Shown: piece by piece, positions 28,709-37,476 of the stretch | Position numbering within the stretch: position 1 is the stretch's first letter | Layout: the number at the start of each line of letters is the position of its first letter | The notes under the pieces: model-generated | Database searches by the model: none | The model's input: the letters and a program-made list of their open reading frames with translations, nothing else | Told to the model about the DNA's origin: nothing | NCBI RefSeq assembly: GCF_020410765.1 | Contig: NZ_CP084541.1 | Coordinates: 5,820,001-5,884,000 of the forward strand | Direction of reading: 5' to 3' | DNA length: 64,000 nt | From: Streptomyces marincola | Lineage (GTDB): Bacteria > Actinomycetota > Actinomycetes > Streptomycetales > Streptomycetaceae | Made by a program: the position numbers and the translations under genes

Positions 28709-30019
28709 TCACGGCCTGCCGAGCACCCGGTCGAGGTAGGCGTTGGCGAACGTGCCCTCCGGGTCGAGCGCCGCCCGCACCCGCAGGAAGTCCGCGAAGC
28801 GCGGGTAGCGAGGACCCAGGTCCCGGGCCGTGAGCCAGTGCAGCTTTCCCCAGTGCGGCCGGCCGCCGGCCGCGTCCGCGATGCCCGCGACCGCGCGGAA
28901 GTAGCGTGCGAACGGGCGGCGCAGGTACTGGTGCACGGCGATGTAGGCGGTGTCCCGGCCGTGGGCCGTGGACAGCCACAGGTCGTCGGCCGGGGTGAAG
29001 CGCACCTCGACGGGGAACGCGACGCGTTCCCCCGAGCCCTCGATCCAGCGGTCGACGGCCGTCAGCACGTCCGCGATCCCGCCTCTCGGCACCGCGTATT
29101 CGAGTTCGCGGAAGACGACGCGGCGCGGCGAGGTGAAGACCCGGTGGGACGCGTCGCTGTAGCGCCGGGCGGACAGCGCGCGCGAGGAGACGGCGTTCAG
29201 CCGGGGAATGGCGCACGGCACGGCGGTGCCGACGCGGTTGACGCCCGCGAAGAGCGTGTTGGAGAGGAACTCGTCCTCCAGCCAGGCCCTGCCCCTGCGC
29301 AGCGGCCGGGGCGGGACGCCGGGCGGCAGCCGGTTGTTGCGCTTGGTCAGGACCCGGTCGGTGTGCGGGAACCAGTAGAACTCGAAGTGGTCGTTGCGCG
29401 TGATCAGTTCGTCGAGCCGGGCCAGCACGTCGCGCAGCCGCATCGGGGCCTCGAACGCGTGCAGCGCGAACGCCGGCTCGCAGGCGAGCGTGACCCGGCT
29501 GATGACGCCGAGGGCGCCGAGGCCGATGCGGGCCGCCTCGAACAGCTGGGGCCGCTCCGCCGCCGAGCAGCGCACCGATGTCCCGTCGGCGAGGACGAGT
29601 TCGAGCGCCTCGACCTGTGCGGCCAGGCTGCCGGAACGGGCGCCGGTGCCGTGCGTGCCGGTGGAGATGGCGCCCGATACGGTCTGGCGGTCGATGTCGC
29701 CGAGATTCGTCAGGGCCAGGCCGTGCGCGGCCAGGACCCGGTTCAGCAGGTGGAGCGGCATGCCGGCCTCGACCGTCACCAGTCCGCGGGGCCGGTCCAC
29801 GCGCACAGGCCGGTCCAGCGCGTCCATCCGCACCAGCACACCGTCCGTCGCCGCCGCCCCGGTGAACGAGTGGCCGCTGCCGACCGCCTTGACCCGCAGC
29901 CCCTCGCGCACGGCGCGGCGCACCACATCGGACAACTCATCGACACTGCCAGGCCGTTCGACGCGCACGGGGTGCGCACGCCGGGTCTGCGACCAGTTCC
30001 GCCACGCGGCTGCCGTCAT
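28709..30019 (-). CDS. FAD-linked sugar lactone oxidase (D-arabinono-1,4-lactone / L-gulonolactone oxidase type)
   Basis: The 436-residue protein has a VAO-type FAD domain: RVKAVGSGHSFT in the N-terminal third, DIDRQTVSGAISTGTHGTGA in the FAD contact region and the C-terminal HWGKLH motif that marks the aldonolactone/alditol oxidase group. It oxidises an aldono-lactone or alditol with O2. ATG 30019 is chosen; the longer frame starting at TTG 30055 would use the -35 box of its own promoter as codons. No ribosome binding site precedes it, so the message is probably leaderless. It diverges from a PLP enzyme gene only 51 bp away. Confidence 0.85.
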   Translation of the reverse strand: MTAAAWRNWSQTRRAHPVRVERPGSVDELSDVVRRAVREGLRVKAVGSGHSFTGAAATDGVLVRMDALDRPVRVDRPRGLVTVEAGMPLHLLNRVLAAHGLALTNLGDIDRQTVSGAISTGTHGTGARSGSLAAQVEALELVLADGTSVRCSAAERPQLFEAARIGLGALGVISRVTLACEPAFALHAFEAPMRLRDVLARLDELITRNDHFEFYWFPHTDRVLTKRNNRLPPGVPPRPLRRGRAWLEDEFLSNTLFAGVNRVGTAVPCAIPRLNAVSSRALSARRYSDASHRVFTSPRRVVFRELEYAVPRGGIADVLTAVDRWIEGSGERVAFPVEVRFTPADDLWLSTAHGRDTAYIAVHQYLRRPFARYFRAVAGIADAAGGRPHWGKLHWLTARDLGPRYPRFADFLRVRAALDPEGTFANAYLDRVLGRP

Positions 30020-30026
30020 GGTGCGC

Positions 30027-30062
30027 AGTGTCTTACCAGTCGGTACGGGCGTCAATTACCGT
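30027..30062. promoter_or_regulatory. Interleaved divergent promoters with leaderless starts
   Basis: On the minus strand TTGACG (30055-30050) and GACACT (30032-30027) are 17 nt apart and place transcription start at about ATG 30019. On the plus strand TTACCA (30033-30038) and TACCGT (30057-30062) are 18 nt apart and place the start near ATG 30071. The two sites occupy the same 36 bp. Neither gene has a ribosome binding site. Confidence 0.55.
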
Positions 30063-30070
30063 GCTGTGCC

Positions 30071-31330
30071 ATGGAAACGCCGAGAGCGCCGGGCGCGGCG
30101 CGCGACGGGGCGGCCCAACGGCGTCTGGCGCGGGCTGCGGCCGGGCTCGAACCGCCCTTCGCCGTGGTCGACCTGGCGGCGTTCCGCGCGAACGCCGCGG
30201 ACCTGGCCCGCCGGGCCCTCGGCAAGCCGGTCAGGGTCGCGAGCAAGTCGCTGCGCTGCGCCGATCTGCTGAGCCTGGCCCGCGGGCTGCCGGGATTCCG
30301 CGGTGTGCTCGCCTACACGCTCCCCGAGGCGCTGTGGCTGGCCGGCGACCGCGCTGCCGGGCAGGCGCCGGGCGCCGGGGCCGGCGGGAGCGACGTGGTC
30401 GTGGCCTACCCGACGGCCGACACGGCGGCCCTGCGCCGCCTGGCGGGCGACGACCTGCTCGCGCGGCGCGTGACGCTCATGGTCGACTCCGTCGAGCACC
30501 TGGAGTTCCTGGCTTCCACCGCGCGCCCCGCGGCGGCGCGCCCGCTGCGGCTGTGCGTCGAACTCGACGTGTCGCTGCGGCTGTTCGGCGGGCGGGTGCA
30601 CCTGGGGGCCCGCCGTTCGCCGGTGCGCGACCCGGCCGGGGCGCTGGCCCTGGCGCGGGCGGTCGCCGCGCGGCCCGGGTTCCGGCTGGTCGGCCTGATG
30701 GCCTACGAGTCGCAGATCGCGGGCGTCGGGGACGCGCCGCCCGGCGCGCCCCTGCGCGGCCTCGCGGTACGGGCGATGCAGCGCCGGTCCGCGGCGGAAC
30801 TGGCCGAACGCCGTGCCGCGGTCGTGGCCGCGGTCCGCTCCGTGGCCGACCTCGAATTCGTCAACGGCGGCGGCACCGGGAGCGTGGAGCGCACCGCGTC
30901 GGAGCCGGCCGTGACCGAGATCGCCGCAGGGTCCGGCCTGTACGGGCCGGCGCTGTTCGACGCCTACCGCGCCTTCAGGCCGCGGCCTGCGGTGTACTTC
31001 GCGCTGCCCGTGGTGCGGCGCCCGGCACCCCGCGTGGCCACCGTGCTCGGCGGCGGCTGGGTCGCCTCGGGGCCGCCGGGGCGGGACCGGCTGCCGAGGC
31101 CCGCGTTCCCCCGGGGCCTGTCCCTCCGCGCGACCGAGGGCGCGGGGGAGGTGCAGACGCCGCTGCTCGGCCGGGCCGCGGCGGGCCTGCGGGTCGGGGA
31201 CCTGGTGTGGTTCAGGCACGCCAAGGCGGGCGAACTCGCCGAGCACGTCAACGTCTTCCACCTCGTCGAGGGCGAGGACCTGGTGGGCGGGGCGCTCACC
31301 TACCGGGGCGCGGGGCACGCGTTCCTCTGA
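30071..31330 (+). CDS. PLP-dependent amino-acid deaminase/aldolase-like protein (alanine racemase fold)
   Basis: The 419-residue protein has the N-terminal alanine-racemase/D-threonine-aldolase barrel. PFAVVDLAAFRANAADL and the PLP-lysine segment VRVASKSLRC are present, as is the GGG(T)GS phosphate-binding loop (FVNGGGTGS). Relatives are called amino acid deaminase/aldolase or D-serine dehydratase-like; the exact reaction is unknown. ATG 30071 has no ribosome binding site, which agrees with a leaderless message. It shares a regulatory region with the lactone oxidase gene, so the two may act in one pathway. Confidence 0.8.
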   Translation: METPRAPGAARDGAAQRRLARAAAGLEPPFAVVDLAAFRANAADLARRALGKPVRVASKSLRCADLLSLARGLPGFRGVLAYTLPEALWLAGDRAAGQAPGAGAGGSDVVVAYPTADTAALRRLAGDDLLARRVTLMVDSVEHLEFLASTARPAAARPLRLCVELDVSLRLFGGRVHLGARRSPVRDPAGALALARAVAARPGFRLVGLMAYESQIAGVGDAPPGAPLRGLAVRAMQRRSAAELAERRAAVVAAVRSVADLEFVNGGGTGSVERTASEPAVTEIAAGSGLYGPALFDAYRAFRPRPAVYFALPVVRRPAPRVATVLGGGWVASGPPGRDRLPRPAFPRGLSLRATEGAGEVQTPLLGRAAAGLRVGDLVWFRHAKAGELAEHVNVFHLVEGEDLVGGALTYRGAGHAFL

Positions 31331-31440
31331 GGGGGCCGTCCCGGAGGGCCGTTCGGGAGGGCAGGCCCCGGGCAGGCCCTCTTCCCGGAGCGAAATGACA
31401 TGGGCATGATAAAAACCCGTTTTCCCGCAGGAGGTCGACT

Positions 31441-32025
31441 GTGACACCCCGCATCGCCGTACGCGCCCTCGTGGCCCTGCTGATGGCCGTCCTGGTGCCC
31501 GCCGTCACGGCGGCCCAGGCGTCCGCCGCGCCCGTCCGCCCCGCCGCGGTCGTCGTCACCTACGACACCTCGCGCGCCGGCGAGTTCGTCGCCGCGGTCC
31601 ACGCGGGCGCAGAGGTCTGGAACGACAGCGTGTCGAACGTCCGCCTCGAACCGGTGGCTCCCGGCCGCACGGCCCACGTCCGCGTCATCGCGGACGACGG
31701 CTGGCCGCGCGCGCTCACCACGAGCCTGGGCCGCGGCACGGTGTGGATGGGGCGGCAGGCCGTCCACCAGGGCTACGACACCACCCGCATCGCCGCGCAC
31801 GAACTCGGGCACATCCTCGGCCTCCCCGACCTGAAGCCGGGCCCGTGCAGCAGCCTGATGTCCGGCTCGACGGCGGGCGTCGCCTGCACCAACCCCTACC
31901 CCGACGCCCGCGAACGCGCCGCCGTGGAGGCCGACTTCGGCGGCCTCGCCCTACCGGGCCGCACCGGCGGTTCCGCCGCCTCGGCCCGCGCGGGAGCCGT
32001 GCCCGCGTCCGCCCACCGGGGCTGA
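31441..32025 (+). CDS. Snapalysin, small secreted zinc metalloprotease (M7)
   Basis: The 194-residue precursor has a Sec signal (cleavage near ASA at about residue 29) and the M7 zinc site HELGHILGLPD with His120, Glu121, His124 and Asp130 as third ligand. CSSLMSG supplies the Met-turn. This is the small neutral protease of Streptomyces. GTG 31441 follows GGAGG by 7 nt. The LysR activator usually divergent from snpA is not present here. The C-terminal 25 residues are Ala-rich and look disordered. Confidence 0.92.
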   Translation: MTPRIAVRALVALLMAVLVPAVTAAQASAAPVRPAAVVVTYDTSRAGEFVAAVHAGAEVWNDSVSNVRLEPVAPGRTAHVRVIADDGWPRALTTSLGRGTVWMGRQAVHQGYDTTRIAAHELGHILGLPDLKPGPCSSLMSGSTAGVACTNPYPDARERAAVEADFGGLALPGRTGGSAASARAGAVPASAHRG

Positions 32026-32054
32026 CCCGGCCCACCCGCGCACCGAAGGCCCGT

Positions 32055-32086
32055 CGGCCGGACCGGCCGCGCCGTCGGTCCGGCCG
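32055..32086 (+). terminator. Terminator hairpin after snapalysin gene
   Basis: CGGCCGGACCG (32055-32065) pairs perfectly with 32076-32086 around a 10-nt loop, 30 bp after the stop. Confidence 0.6.
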
Positions 32087-32197
32087 GCGGGGGAGGCTCG
32101 GGCCGGCCGGTGAGGGCCGCGGGCCGTGCCCGTTGACCAGCGCACACGTGTGCACGTATGAAGGGGTGTTCGTGCCACCGGCCGAAAGGCACCGCCC

Positions 32198-32872
32198 TTG
32201 AGTTCCGCACCGGCCCGCAGGGCCCTCGTCGTCCGCGGCGGATGGGAAGGCCACGTTCCCGTCCAGGCCACCGACCTCTTCCTGCCCTTCCTGCGCGAGC
32301 AGGGCTTCCGCGTCACCGTCTCCGACACCCTCGACGCCTATCTCGACGCCGTGGCCATGGCCGCCACCGACCTGGTCGTGCAGTGCTGGACCATGGGCGA
32401 GATCACCCGCGAGCAGTCCGCGTCACTGGGCGCGGCCGTCGCCGCGGGCACCGGGCTGGCCGGCTGGCACGGCGGGATATGCGACGCGTTCCGCGCCGAC
32501 CCCGCCTACCAGTGGCTCACCGGCGGCCAGTTCGTGATGCACCCGCCCGAGTTCGTGCGGCACACCGTGGACATCGTCCCGGAACGGGCCGCCCACCCCG
32601 TCGTCGCGGGGCTTCCCGCCGCCATCCCCCTGCACACCGAGCAGTACCTGGTGCACACCGGCCCGGAGGCCGACGTGCTCGCGACCACCACCTTCGCCGA
32701 CGCGGACGGCATCCCGGAGTCGGCCCGCGGCGTGACCTCGGCTGCGGTGTGGACCCGCACCTGGGGCCTCGGCCGGGTGTTCGTCAGCGCCATCGGCCAC
32801 AAGATCGAGGACCTGGAGGACCCCGCCGTGCGCGAACTCACCCGGCGCGGACTGCTGTGGGCCGCCCGGTGA
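32198..32872 (+). CDS. ThuA-like domain protein
   Basis: The 224-residue protein has the ThuA glutamine-amidotransferase-like fold, with the GWHGGICDAFR and HTEQYLV segments conserved in the family. ThuA proteins accompany Gfo/Idh/MocA dehydrogenases in sugar use (trehalose/3-ketosugar metabolism in rhizobia), and newer work on relatives suggests hydrolase or isomerase roles. TTG 32198 is preceded by AAAGG at about 10 nt. The stop overlaps the next start (GTGA), so the two are coupled. Confidence 0.85.
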   Translation: MSSAPARRALVVRGGWEGHVPVQATDLFLPFLREQGFRVTVSDTLDAYLDAVAMAATDLVVQCWTMGEITREQSASLGAAVAAGTGLAGWHGGICDAFRADPAYQWLTGGQFVMHPPEFVRHTVDIVPERAAHPVVAGLPAAIPLHTEQYLVHTGPEADVLATTTFADADGIPESARGVTSAAVWTRTWGLGRVFVSAIGHKIEDLEDPAVRELTRRGLLWAAR

Positions 32873-33951
32873 CCCCGCTGCGCGTCGGCGTCGTCGGGGC
32901 CGGCGTCATCAGCGGGGCCTACCTCGACCACCTCGACGAACACGGCCGGGACGCGGGCCTGGCCCTGACGGCCGTCGCCGACCTCGACCCCGCGCGCGCC
33001 GCGAAGGCCGCGGCCGGCCGGCCGGGCGTGCGCGCCCGCACCCCGGCCGAGCTGTACGCGGCCGACGACGTCGACGTCGTGCTCAACCTCACGATCCCCG
33101 CCGCCCACGCGGACGTCGCGCACGCGGCCGTCGCCGCGGGCAAGCACGTGTACAACGAGAAGCCGCTCGCCCTCGACCGCGCGACCGGCGCCGGCATCCT
33201 GGCCGCGGCGCGCGCCGCCGGGGTCCGTGTCGGCTGCGCGCCCGACACGGTGCTCGGCCGGGGCGTGCAGACCGCGCGCGCCGCCGTGGCCCAGGGCCGC
33301 GTCGGGCGGCCCGTCGCCGCCACCGCGTTCTTCACCACGCCGGGCCACGAGGCGTGGCACGCGGAGCCCGAGTTCTACTACCGGCCGGGCGGCGGCCCGC
33401 TGTTCGACATGGGCCCCTACTACCTGACGGCGCTCGTCCACCTCCTCGGCCCGGTCACCGCCGTCATCGGGGCCGCCTCGCGGCCGGCGGAACGCCGCAC
33501 CATCGGCTCGGGGCCGCGGGCGGGCGCGACGTTCCCTGTCGAGGTGGACACCCACGTCACCGGCGTCCTCACGCATGCGTCCGGCGCGCTGACCACGCTG
33601 CTGATGAGCTTCGACACGCACGCCGCCCACCTGCCCAGGATCGAGGTCCACGGCACCGGCGGGAGCCTGTCGGTGCCCGACCCGAACGGCTTCGACGGGC
33701 CGGTCGCGCTGCACGCCGCCGGCTCGGGCCGCTGGCAGGAACTGCCGCACACCCACGGCTACCTGGGAGCAGGGCGCGGCACCGGCCTCGCCGACATGGC
33801 CCAGGCGCTGCGCACCGGAGCCGCGCACCGCGCCTCGGGGGAACTGGCCCTGCACGTCCTCGACACCATGCAGGCGCTCATGGAGTCGGCGGCCGAGGGG
33901 CGGCGGATCGAGGTCGGCACGGTGTGCGACGTGCCCGCGCTCGTGCCCTGA
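32869..33951 (+). CDS. Gfo/Idh/MocA-family oxidoreductase
   Basis: The 360-residue NAD(P)-dependent dehydrogenase has a Rossmann start RVGVVGAGVISGAYLDH, the EKP motif (HVYNEKPLALD) with the catalytic-type Lys at about residue 98, and the C-terminal beta-sheet domain with GGGPLFDMGPYY. It should oxidise or reduce a sugar or cyclitol. Coupling to a ThuA gene supports a role in a ThuA/ThuB-like keto-sugar route. No transporter is adjacent. Confidence 0.88.
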   Translation: MTPLRVGVVGAGVISGAYLDHLDEHGRDAGLALTAVADLDPARAAKAAAGRPGVRARTPAELYAADDVDVVLNLTIPAAHADVAHAAVAAGKHVYNEKPLALDRATGAGILAAARAAGVRVGCAPDTVLGRGVQTARAAVAQGRVGRPVAATAFFTTPGHEAWHAEPEFYYRPGGGPLFDMGPYYLTALVHLLGPVTAVIGAASRPAERRTIGSGPRAGATFPVEVDTHVTGVLTHASGALTTLLMSFDTHAAHLPRIEVHGTGGSLSVPDPNGFDGPVALHAAGSGRWQELPHTHGYLGAGRGTGLADMAQALRTGAAHRASGELALHVLDTMQALMESAAEGRRIEVGTVCDVPALVP

Positions 33952-33956
33952 GCCGC

Positions 33957-33987
33957 GCGTCCCCCGGCCGCGCGGGCCGGGGGACGC
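33957..33987. terminator. Terminator hairpin, oxidoreductase / ogt
   Basis: Arms 33957-33969 and 33975-33987 pair perfectly over 13 bp with a 5-nt loop between convergent genes. Confidence 0.7.
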
Positions 33988-33993
33988 GGCCGT

Positions 33994-34494
33994 TCAGAAC
34001 AGGCGGGCCGCCTTGGCGTGCGCGGGCTCCTCAAGGGCCAGCAGGAACCGCTTGCGGTCGAGGCCGCCCGCGTACCCGGTCAGCGACCCGTCCGCCCCGA
34101 CCACGCGGTGGCAGGGCACGACGATCGACACCGGGTTGCGCCCGTTGGCCGCGCCGACCGCCTGCGCGAGCCCCGGGTCGCCCAGCTCCCGGGCCAGCGC
34201 GCCGTAGGAACGGGTCTCGCCGTACGGGATGCCGCGCAGCAGCTCCCACACGCGCTGCTGGAAGGCGTTCCCCCGGGGCGCGAGCGGCAGGTCGAACCGT
34301 GTCCGCCGCCCCGCGAAGTACTCCGCGAGCTGGACGCGGGCGTCCTCGAACCCGCGCTCGTCGCGCTCGCCGAGCGAGCCCGCCGGCGGCATGCGCAGGT
34401 GCCCCTCGAAGTAGAGCCCCGTGAGCGCGCCGTCCGCGGCGACCACCGTCAGCGCGCCGAGCGGCGAATCGAGCACCGTGTGGGTCGTGGCCAT
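33994..34494 (-). CDS. ogt: Methylated-DNA--protein-cysteine methyltransferase
   Basis: The 166-residue protein repairs O6-alkylguanine by transferring the alkyl group to its own cysteine. The active site is VPCHRVV with Cys128, preceded by the DNA-binding recognition helix region YGETRSYGALARELG and the Asn hinge GAANGRNP. Length and layout match Ogt/MGMT without an AraC-like domain. ATG 34494 has GGAAGG upstream. A strong hairpin separates it from the methyltransferase gene upstream. Confidence 0.92.
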   Translation of the reverse strand: MATTHTVLDSPLGALTVVAADGALTGLYFEGHLRMPPAGSLGERDERGFEDARVQLAEYFAGRRTRFDLPLAPRGNAFQQRVWELLRGIPYGETRSYGALARELGDPGLAQAVGAANGRNPVSIVVPCHRVVGADGSLTGYAGGLDRKRFLLALEEPAHAKAARLF

Positions 34495-34510
34495 GTGAGG
34501 GGTTCCTTCC

Positions 34511-34550
34511 GTCGTGCCCCGTGCGCGCCCTGACGCGCACGGGGCACGAC
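34511..34550 (-). terminator. Terminator hairpin with perfect 17-bp stem
   Basis: Arms 34511-34527 and 34534-34550 are exact complements around a 6-nt loop. It lies after the methyltransferase gene and just before ogt on the minus strand. Confidence 0.75.
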
Positions 34551-34611
34551 GGGTGTGCGGTTCCCATCCTCGCGGGGCACCGTTCCCCCGGGCGCGGCGG
34601 GTCCGCGCGGG

Positions 34612-35331
34612 TCAGGCGGCCGGCTTGTGCCAGCGCGCGGTCTGCATGCCGGGCCATACGTCGTCGATGAACTCCACACCGGGCAGCGCCGCCGCGTACT
34701 CGCGCCGGAACTGCTCGCGCGTGAGCTTGGTGCTCAGCTCGCTGATCCGGCCCCAGTTCTCGTGCATGAACAGGTTCAGCGCCTTGATGGAGTTCTCCAG
34801 CCGGCCGGTCACGTCCCACGCGACCCGCGCGAACCGGAAGGCGAGATCGGCCTGGGCGTCGGGCCGGTCGGGGTCCACCATGTTCTCCGGGTCGGAGATC
34901 ACCAGCGTGCCGCCCGGCGCGACGAGCGACGCGAGGTGGGGCAGCACCTGCCGCGTCTCGCCCATGAGGAACACGCAACTGAACGCGAACACCAGGTCGA
35001 AGAGTCCGTCCCGCTCTGGCGTCATGTCGAGGGCGCCGCGCACCTCGTAGGCCACGTTCGGCCTGGCGCGGTCGCGCCGGGCGATCTCGATCATGGTGGG
35101 AGCCGGGTCGGTGCCCACGACCTCGTCGAACAGTTCGGCCAGCGTCGTGGTGTGCCGCCCCGCCCCGCAGCCGACGTCGAGCGCGCGCTTGCCGCGCGGC
35201 AGGTTGTCGGCCATCCACGCGCCGAACGGTGCCTGGGCCGAATCCAACGCGGCGCTGCACTCGTCGTACAATTCCGCGACTCCGTCGTACAAATCCGCGA
35301 GCGTGAGTGCATTCGGCTCCGGTGAAGACAT
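34612..35331 (-). CDS. Class I SAM-dependent methyltransferase
   Basis: The 239-residue protein has motif I ALDVGCGAGRHTTTLAE near 50-66, VVGTDPAP (motif II region) and LASLVAPGGTLVISDPENM (motif IV/post). It resembles UbiE/Methyltransf_25 small-molecule methyltransferases. ATG 35331 has GGAGCGGG upstream. It is followed by a strong terminator and appears monocistronic. The substrate is unknown. Confidence 0.82.
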   Translation of the reverse strand: MSSPEPNALTLADLYDGVAELYDECSAALDSAQAPFGAWMADNLPRGKRALDVGCGAGRHTTTLAELFDEVVGTDPAPTMIEIARRDRARPNVAYEVRGALDMTPERDGLFDLVFAFSCVFLMGETRQVLPHLASLVAPGGTLVISDPENMVDPDRPDAQADLAFRFARVAWDVTGRLENSIKALNLFMHENWGRISELSTKLTREQFRREYAAALPGVEFIDDVWPGMQTARWHKPAA

Positions 35332-35799
35332 GATGACCCGCTCCGATTCCTGCGTCCGAGATGGATCCTCAGGCTAGCGCCGCGAGAAAAAACCCGGCAC
35401 GGCGTCTCGGTGGCACTGGAGAAAACCTACGCGGGCACGGGGGATGCGGCCCGCCCGCACCCCGGCCGCGTCCGTTCCCGAGCCCCGGTTCCCGGCGTTC
35501 CCGCGTGGTGTCGGACGTGGTCGTGCGCCCGCGACCGCGCGCGGAACGCGGCACCGCGGGCCGCGGGCGTTCGGCCGCGCGGGCGACGTGCGCGCCCGGC
35601 GCCCCCGCGGGTCCCGCGGCAGGCGGCGCGCGCCGCACACAATCACGGCACGGCGCGACGACGGGCAGAGGTGATTTCCGCGGCGGCCGTGCCCGCCCGC
35701 GCGCATTCCACGGGAAAACGCGGGAATCCCCGGTCCCTTCCGGGGAAGGCGGTGGGAATTCCACGCGCCCCAGCACACCGAGGTGGAGGAATCCGGTCC
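35332..35799. other. Intergenic region, methyltransferase / esterase
   Basis: These 468 bp separate divergent genes. GGAGGA at 35786-35791 is the ribosome binding site of the esterase. Several open frames cross the region but have no recognisable families, and I see no strong dyad. Confidence 0.4.
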
Positions 35800-36891
35800 A
35801 TGCAACCGACGCGCAGTCACGCCAGGCGCCTGTGGTGCGCCGCCCTCGCCCTCGCCCTCGCGGCCGTGTCAGGGCCGGCCACCGGGGGAGCCCTCGCCAG
35901 AGCGGACGACCACGGTGCCGCGCGGGGCGCCGTCGTCGTGGAGCGCGAGCGCAGCGGGGAGCGCACGCTCGACCTCACGATCGAGTCCCCCGCGCTCGGC
36001 ACGACCGTGCGGACCCGCGTGCTGCTGCCGCCGGGGCACGACCGCGACCCCGGGCGGACCTGGCCCGCGATCTACCTGCTCCACGGCTGCTGCGACGCCT
36101 CGGGCGGCCACGACGACTGGACGGACTCCACCGACGTGGCCGCGATCACCGCGCGCACCGAGGCGTTGATCGTCATGCCGGAGGGCGGGCCCGTCGGCTA
36201 CTACTCCGACTGGTGGAACGGCGGGCGGGGCGGCCCGCCCGCGTGGGAGACGTTCCACCTGACCGAACTGCCCGCGGTGCTGGCCCGCGAGGTGGGCGCC
36301 GGCGACCTGCGCGCCGTGGCGGGCGCCTCCATGGGCGGCACGGGTGCGCTGGCCTACGCCGGGCGCCATCCGGGCTTCTTCCGGGCCGCCGCCGCCTACA
36401 GCGGCCGGCTCGACACCCGCGTCGACGCGCCTGCCGTGATGGCGCGGCTTGAGGACTTCGGCCACGACCCGCTGGCCCTGTGGGGCGACCCGGAGGCGCA
36501 GGCCGACGTCTGGGCGGCGCACGACCCGAGCGCGCTGGTGGCCGACCTGCCGCCCGGCTACCCCGTCTACGTGTCATCGGGCAACGGCGAGCCCGGGCCG
36601 CTCGACCCGCACGACGCGCCGCACGACGCGCTTGAGGCGCAGTTCGGCGAGATGGCCGCCGCCTACGTGGCCGCCGCCAGGGCGCACGGCCTCGACGTGA
36701 CCGCCTCCCTCGGCCCGGGGCGGCACCACTACGGCTACTGGGAGCGCGAGTTCGCCCGGTCCCTGCCGCTGCTGGCCGAGGCCGTCGGCGCGCGCGGCGG
36801 GCACACGACGGCAACCGGGCCGACATCCGGGGGAAACGGGGCCGTTCCCTGGGTAGCCGGGAGGACGGAGCGATTTCCCCGGACGCACTGA
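35800..36891 (+). CDS. Secreted alpha/beta-hydrolase esterase (PF00756 type)
   Basis: The 363-residue exported protein has a signal peptide ending about residue 33-35 and the esterase D / mycolyltransferase-like fold. The nucleophile elbow is GASMGG with Ser177; YLLHGCCD supplies the oxyanion region and GRHHYGYWE the catalytic His. Roles of relatives range from acetyl-xylan or feruloyl esterase to cell-wall acyltransferase. ATG 35800 is supported by GGAGGA and the signal peptide. The Rv1733c-like gene follows after 12 bp. Confidence 0.82.
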   Translation: MQPTRSHARRLWCAALALALAAVSGPATGGALARADDHGAARGAVVVERERSGERTLDLTIESPALGTTVRTRVLLPPGHDRDPGRTWPAIYLLHGCCDASGGHDDWTDSTDVAAITARTEALIVMPEGGPVGYYSDWWNGGRGGPPAWETFHLTELPAVLAREVGAGDLRAVAGASMGGTGALAYAGRHPGFFRAAAAYSGRLDTRVDAPAVMARLEDFGHDPLALWGDPEAQADVWAAHDPSALVADLPPGYPVYVSSGNGEPGPLDPHDAPHDALEAQFGEMAAAYVAAARAHGLDVTASLGPGRHHYGYWEREFARSLPLLAEAVGARGGHTTATGPTSGGNGAVPWVAGRTERFPRTH

Positions 36892-36903
36892 AGGGACGGG
36901 ACG

Positions 36904-37467
36904 ATGACCGGAACGGTGAGGTTGTGGCGATGGCGGCGCAACCCGCTGCGCCGCCGGACGGACGTGGCGGAGGCCTGGCTCGGACTCGCCGCCGGGCTCG
37001 TGCTCGTGGCCGGCGCGCCCGCCGCGGGCGTCGGCACGGCGCTCGCGGTGGGCGACGCGCTGCTCGCGGAGCGGGACACGGCGCAGCCGCGGCGCGCGGA
37101 GGTGATCGGACGGGCAGCCGTGCCCGTCGTGGCCGGCGCGGCCAGCCGGGCGCACGCCGAAGTGCGCTGGACCGGGCGGGACGGCGTCGTCCGCGTCGCC
37201 CACACGCGGGTGGACGCCGGCGCAGAGCCCGGCAGTCGGGTCACGGTCTGGACCGACGACAGGGGGCGGCTGACGGGCGCGCCCGCGACCAGGTCCGAGG
37301 CGTGGCTGGGCGCGGGCCTGGCCGGCGCGGGCGTCGCGGCCTGCGTCGGGGTGGCCGCGGTGGGGGCGAGGAACGCGGCGCGCGGTCGCCTCGACGCCCG
37401 CAGGGCGGCGGCGTGGGAACGGGCGTGGGCCGAGGCGGCGCCCCGCTGGGGCCGCCGCGTGCCGTGA
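36904..37467 (+). CDS. Rv1733c-family membrane protein
   Basis: The 187-residue protein has a cytoplasmic Arg-rich start (RLWRWRRNPLRRRTDVAEAW), a membrane helix at about 26-50, an extracellular beta-like domain containing the VRWTGRDGVVRVAHTRVDAG pattern and a second helix at about 135-155. This matches the Rv1733c-like family of actinobacterial membrane proteins, whose function is unknown. It is probably co-transcribed with the esterase. Its stop is 9 bp from the stop of the convergent histidine kinase gene. Confidence 0.75.
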   Translation: MTGTVRLWRWRRNPLRRRTDVAEAWLGLAAGLVLVAGAPAAGVGTALAVGDALLAERDTAQPRRAEVIGRAAVPVVAGAASRAHAEVRWTGRDGVVRVAHTRVDAGAEPGSRVTVWTDDRGRLTGAPATRSEAWLGAGLAGAGVAACVGVAAVGARNAARGRLDARRAAAWERAWAEAAPRWGRRVP

Positions 37468-37476
37468 GCCCGGCCG

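Noticed and set aside
30020..30055. N-terminal extension of the lactone oxidase from TTG 30055
   Set aside because: The proposed codons coincide with its own -35 and -10 elements and lack a ribosome binding site.
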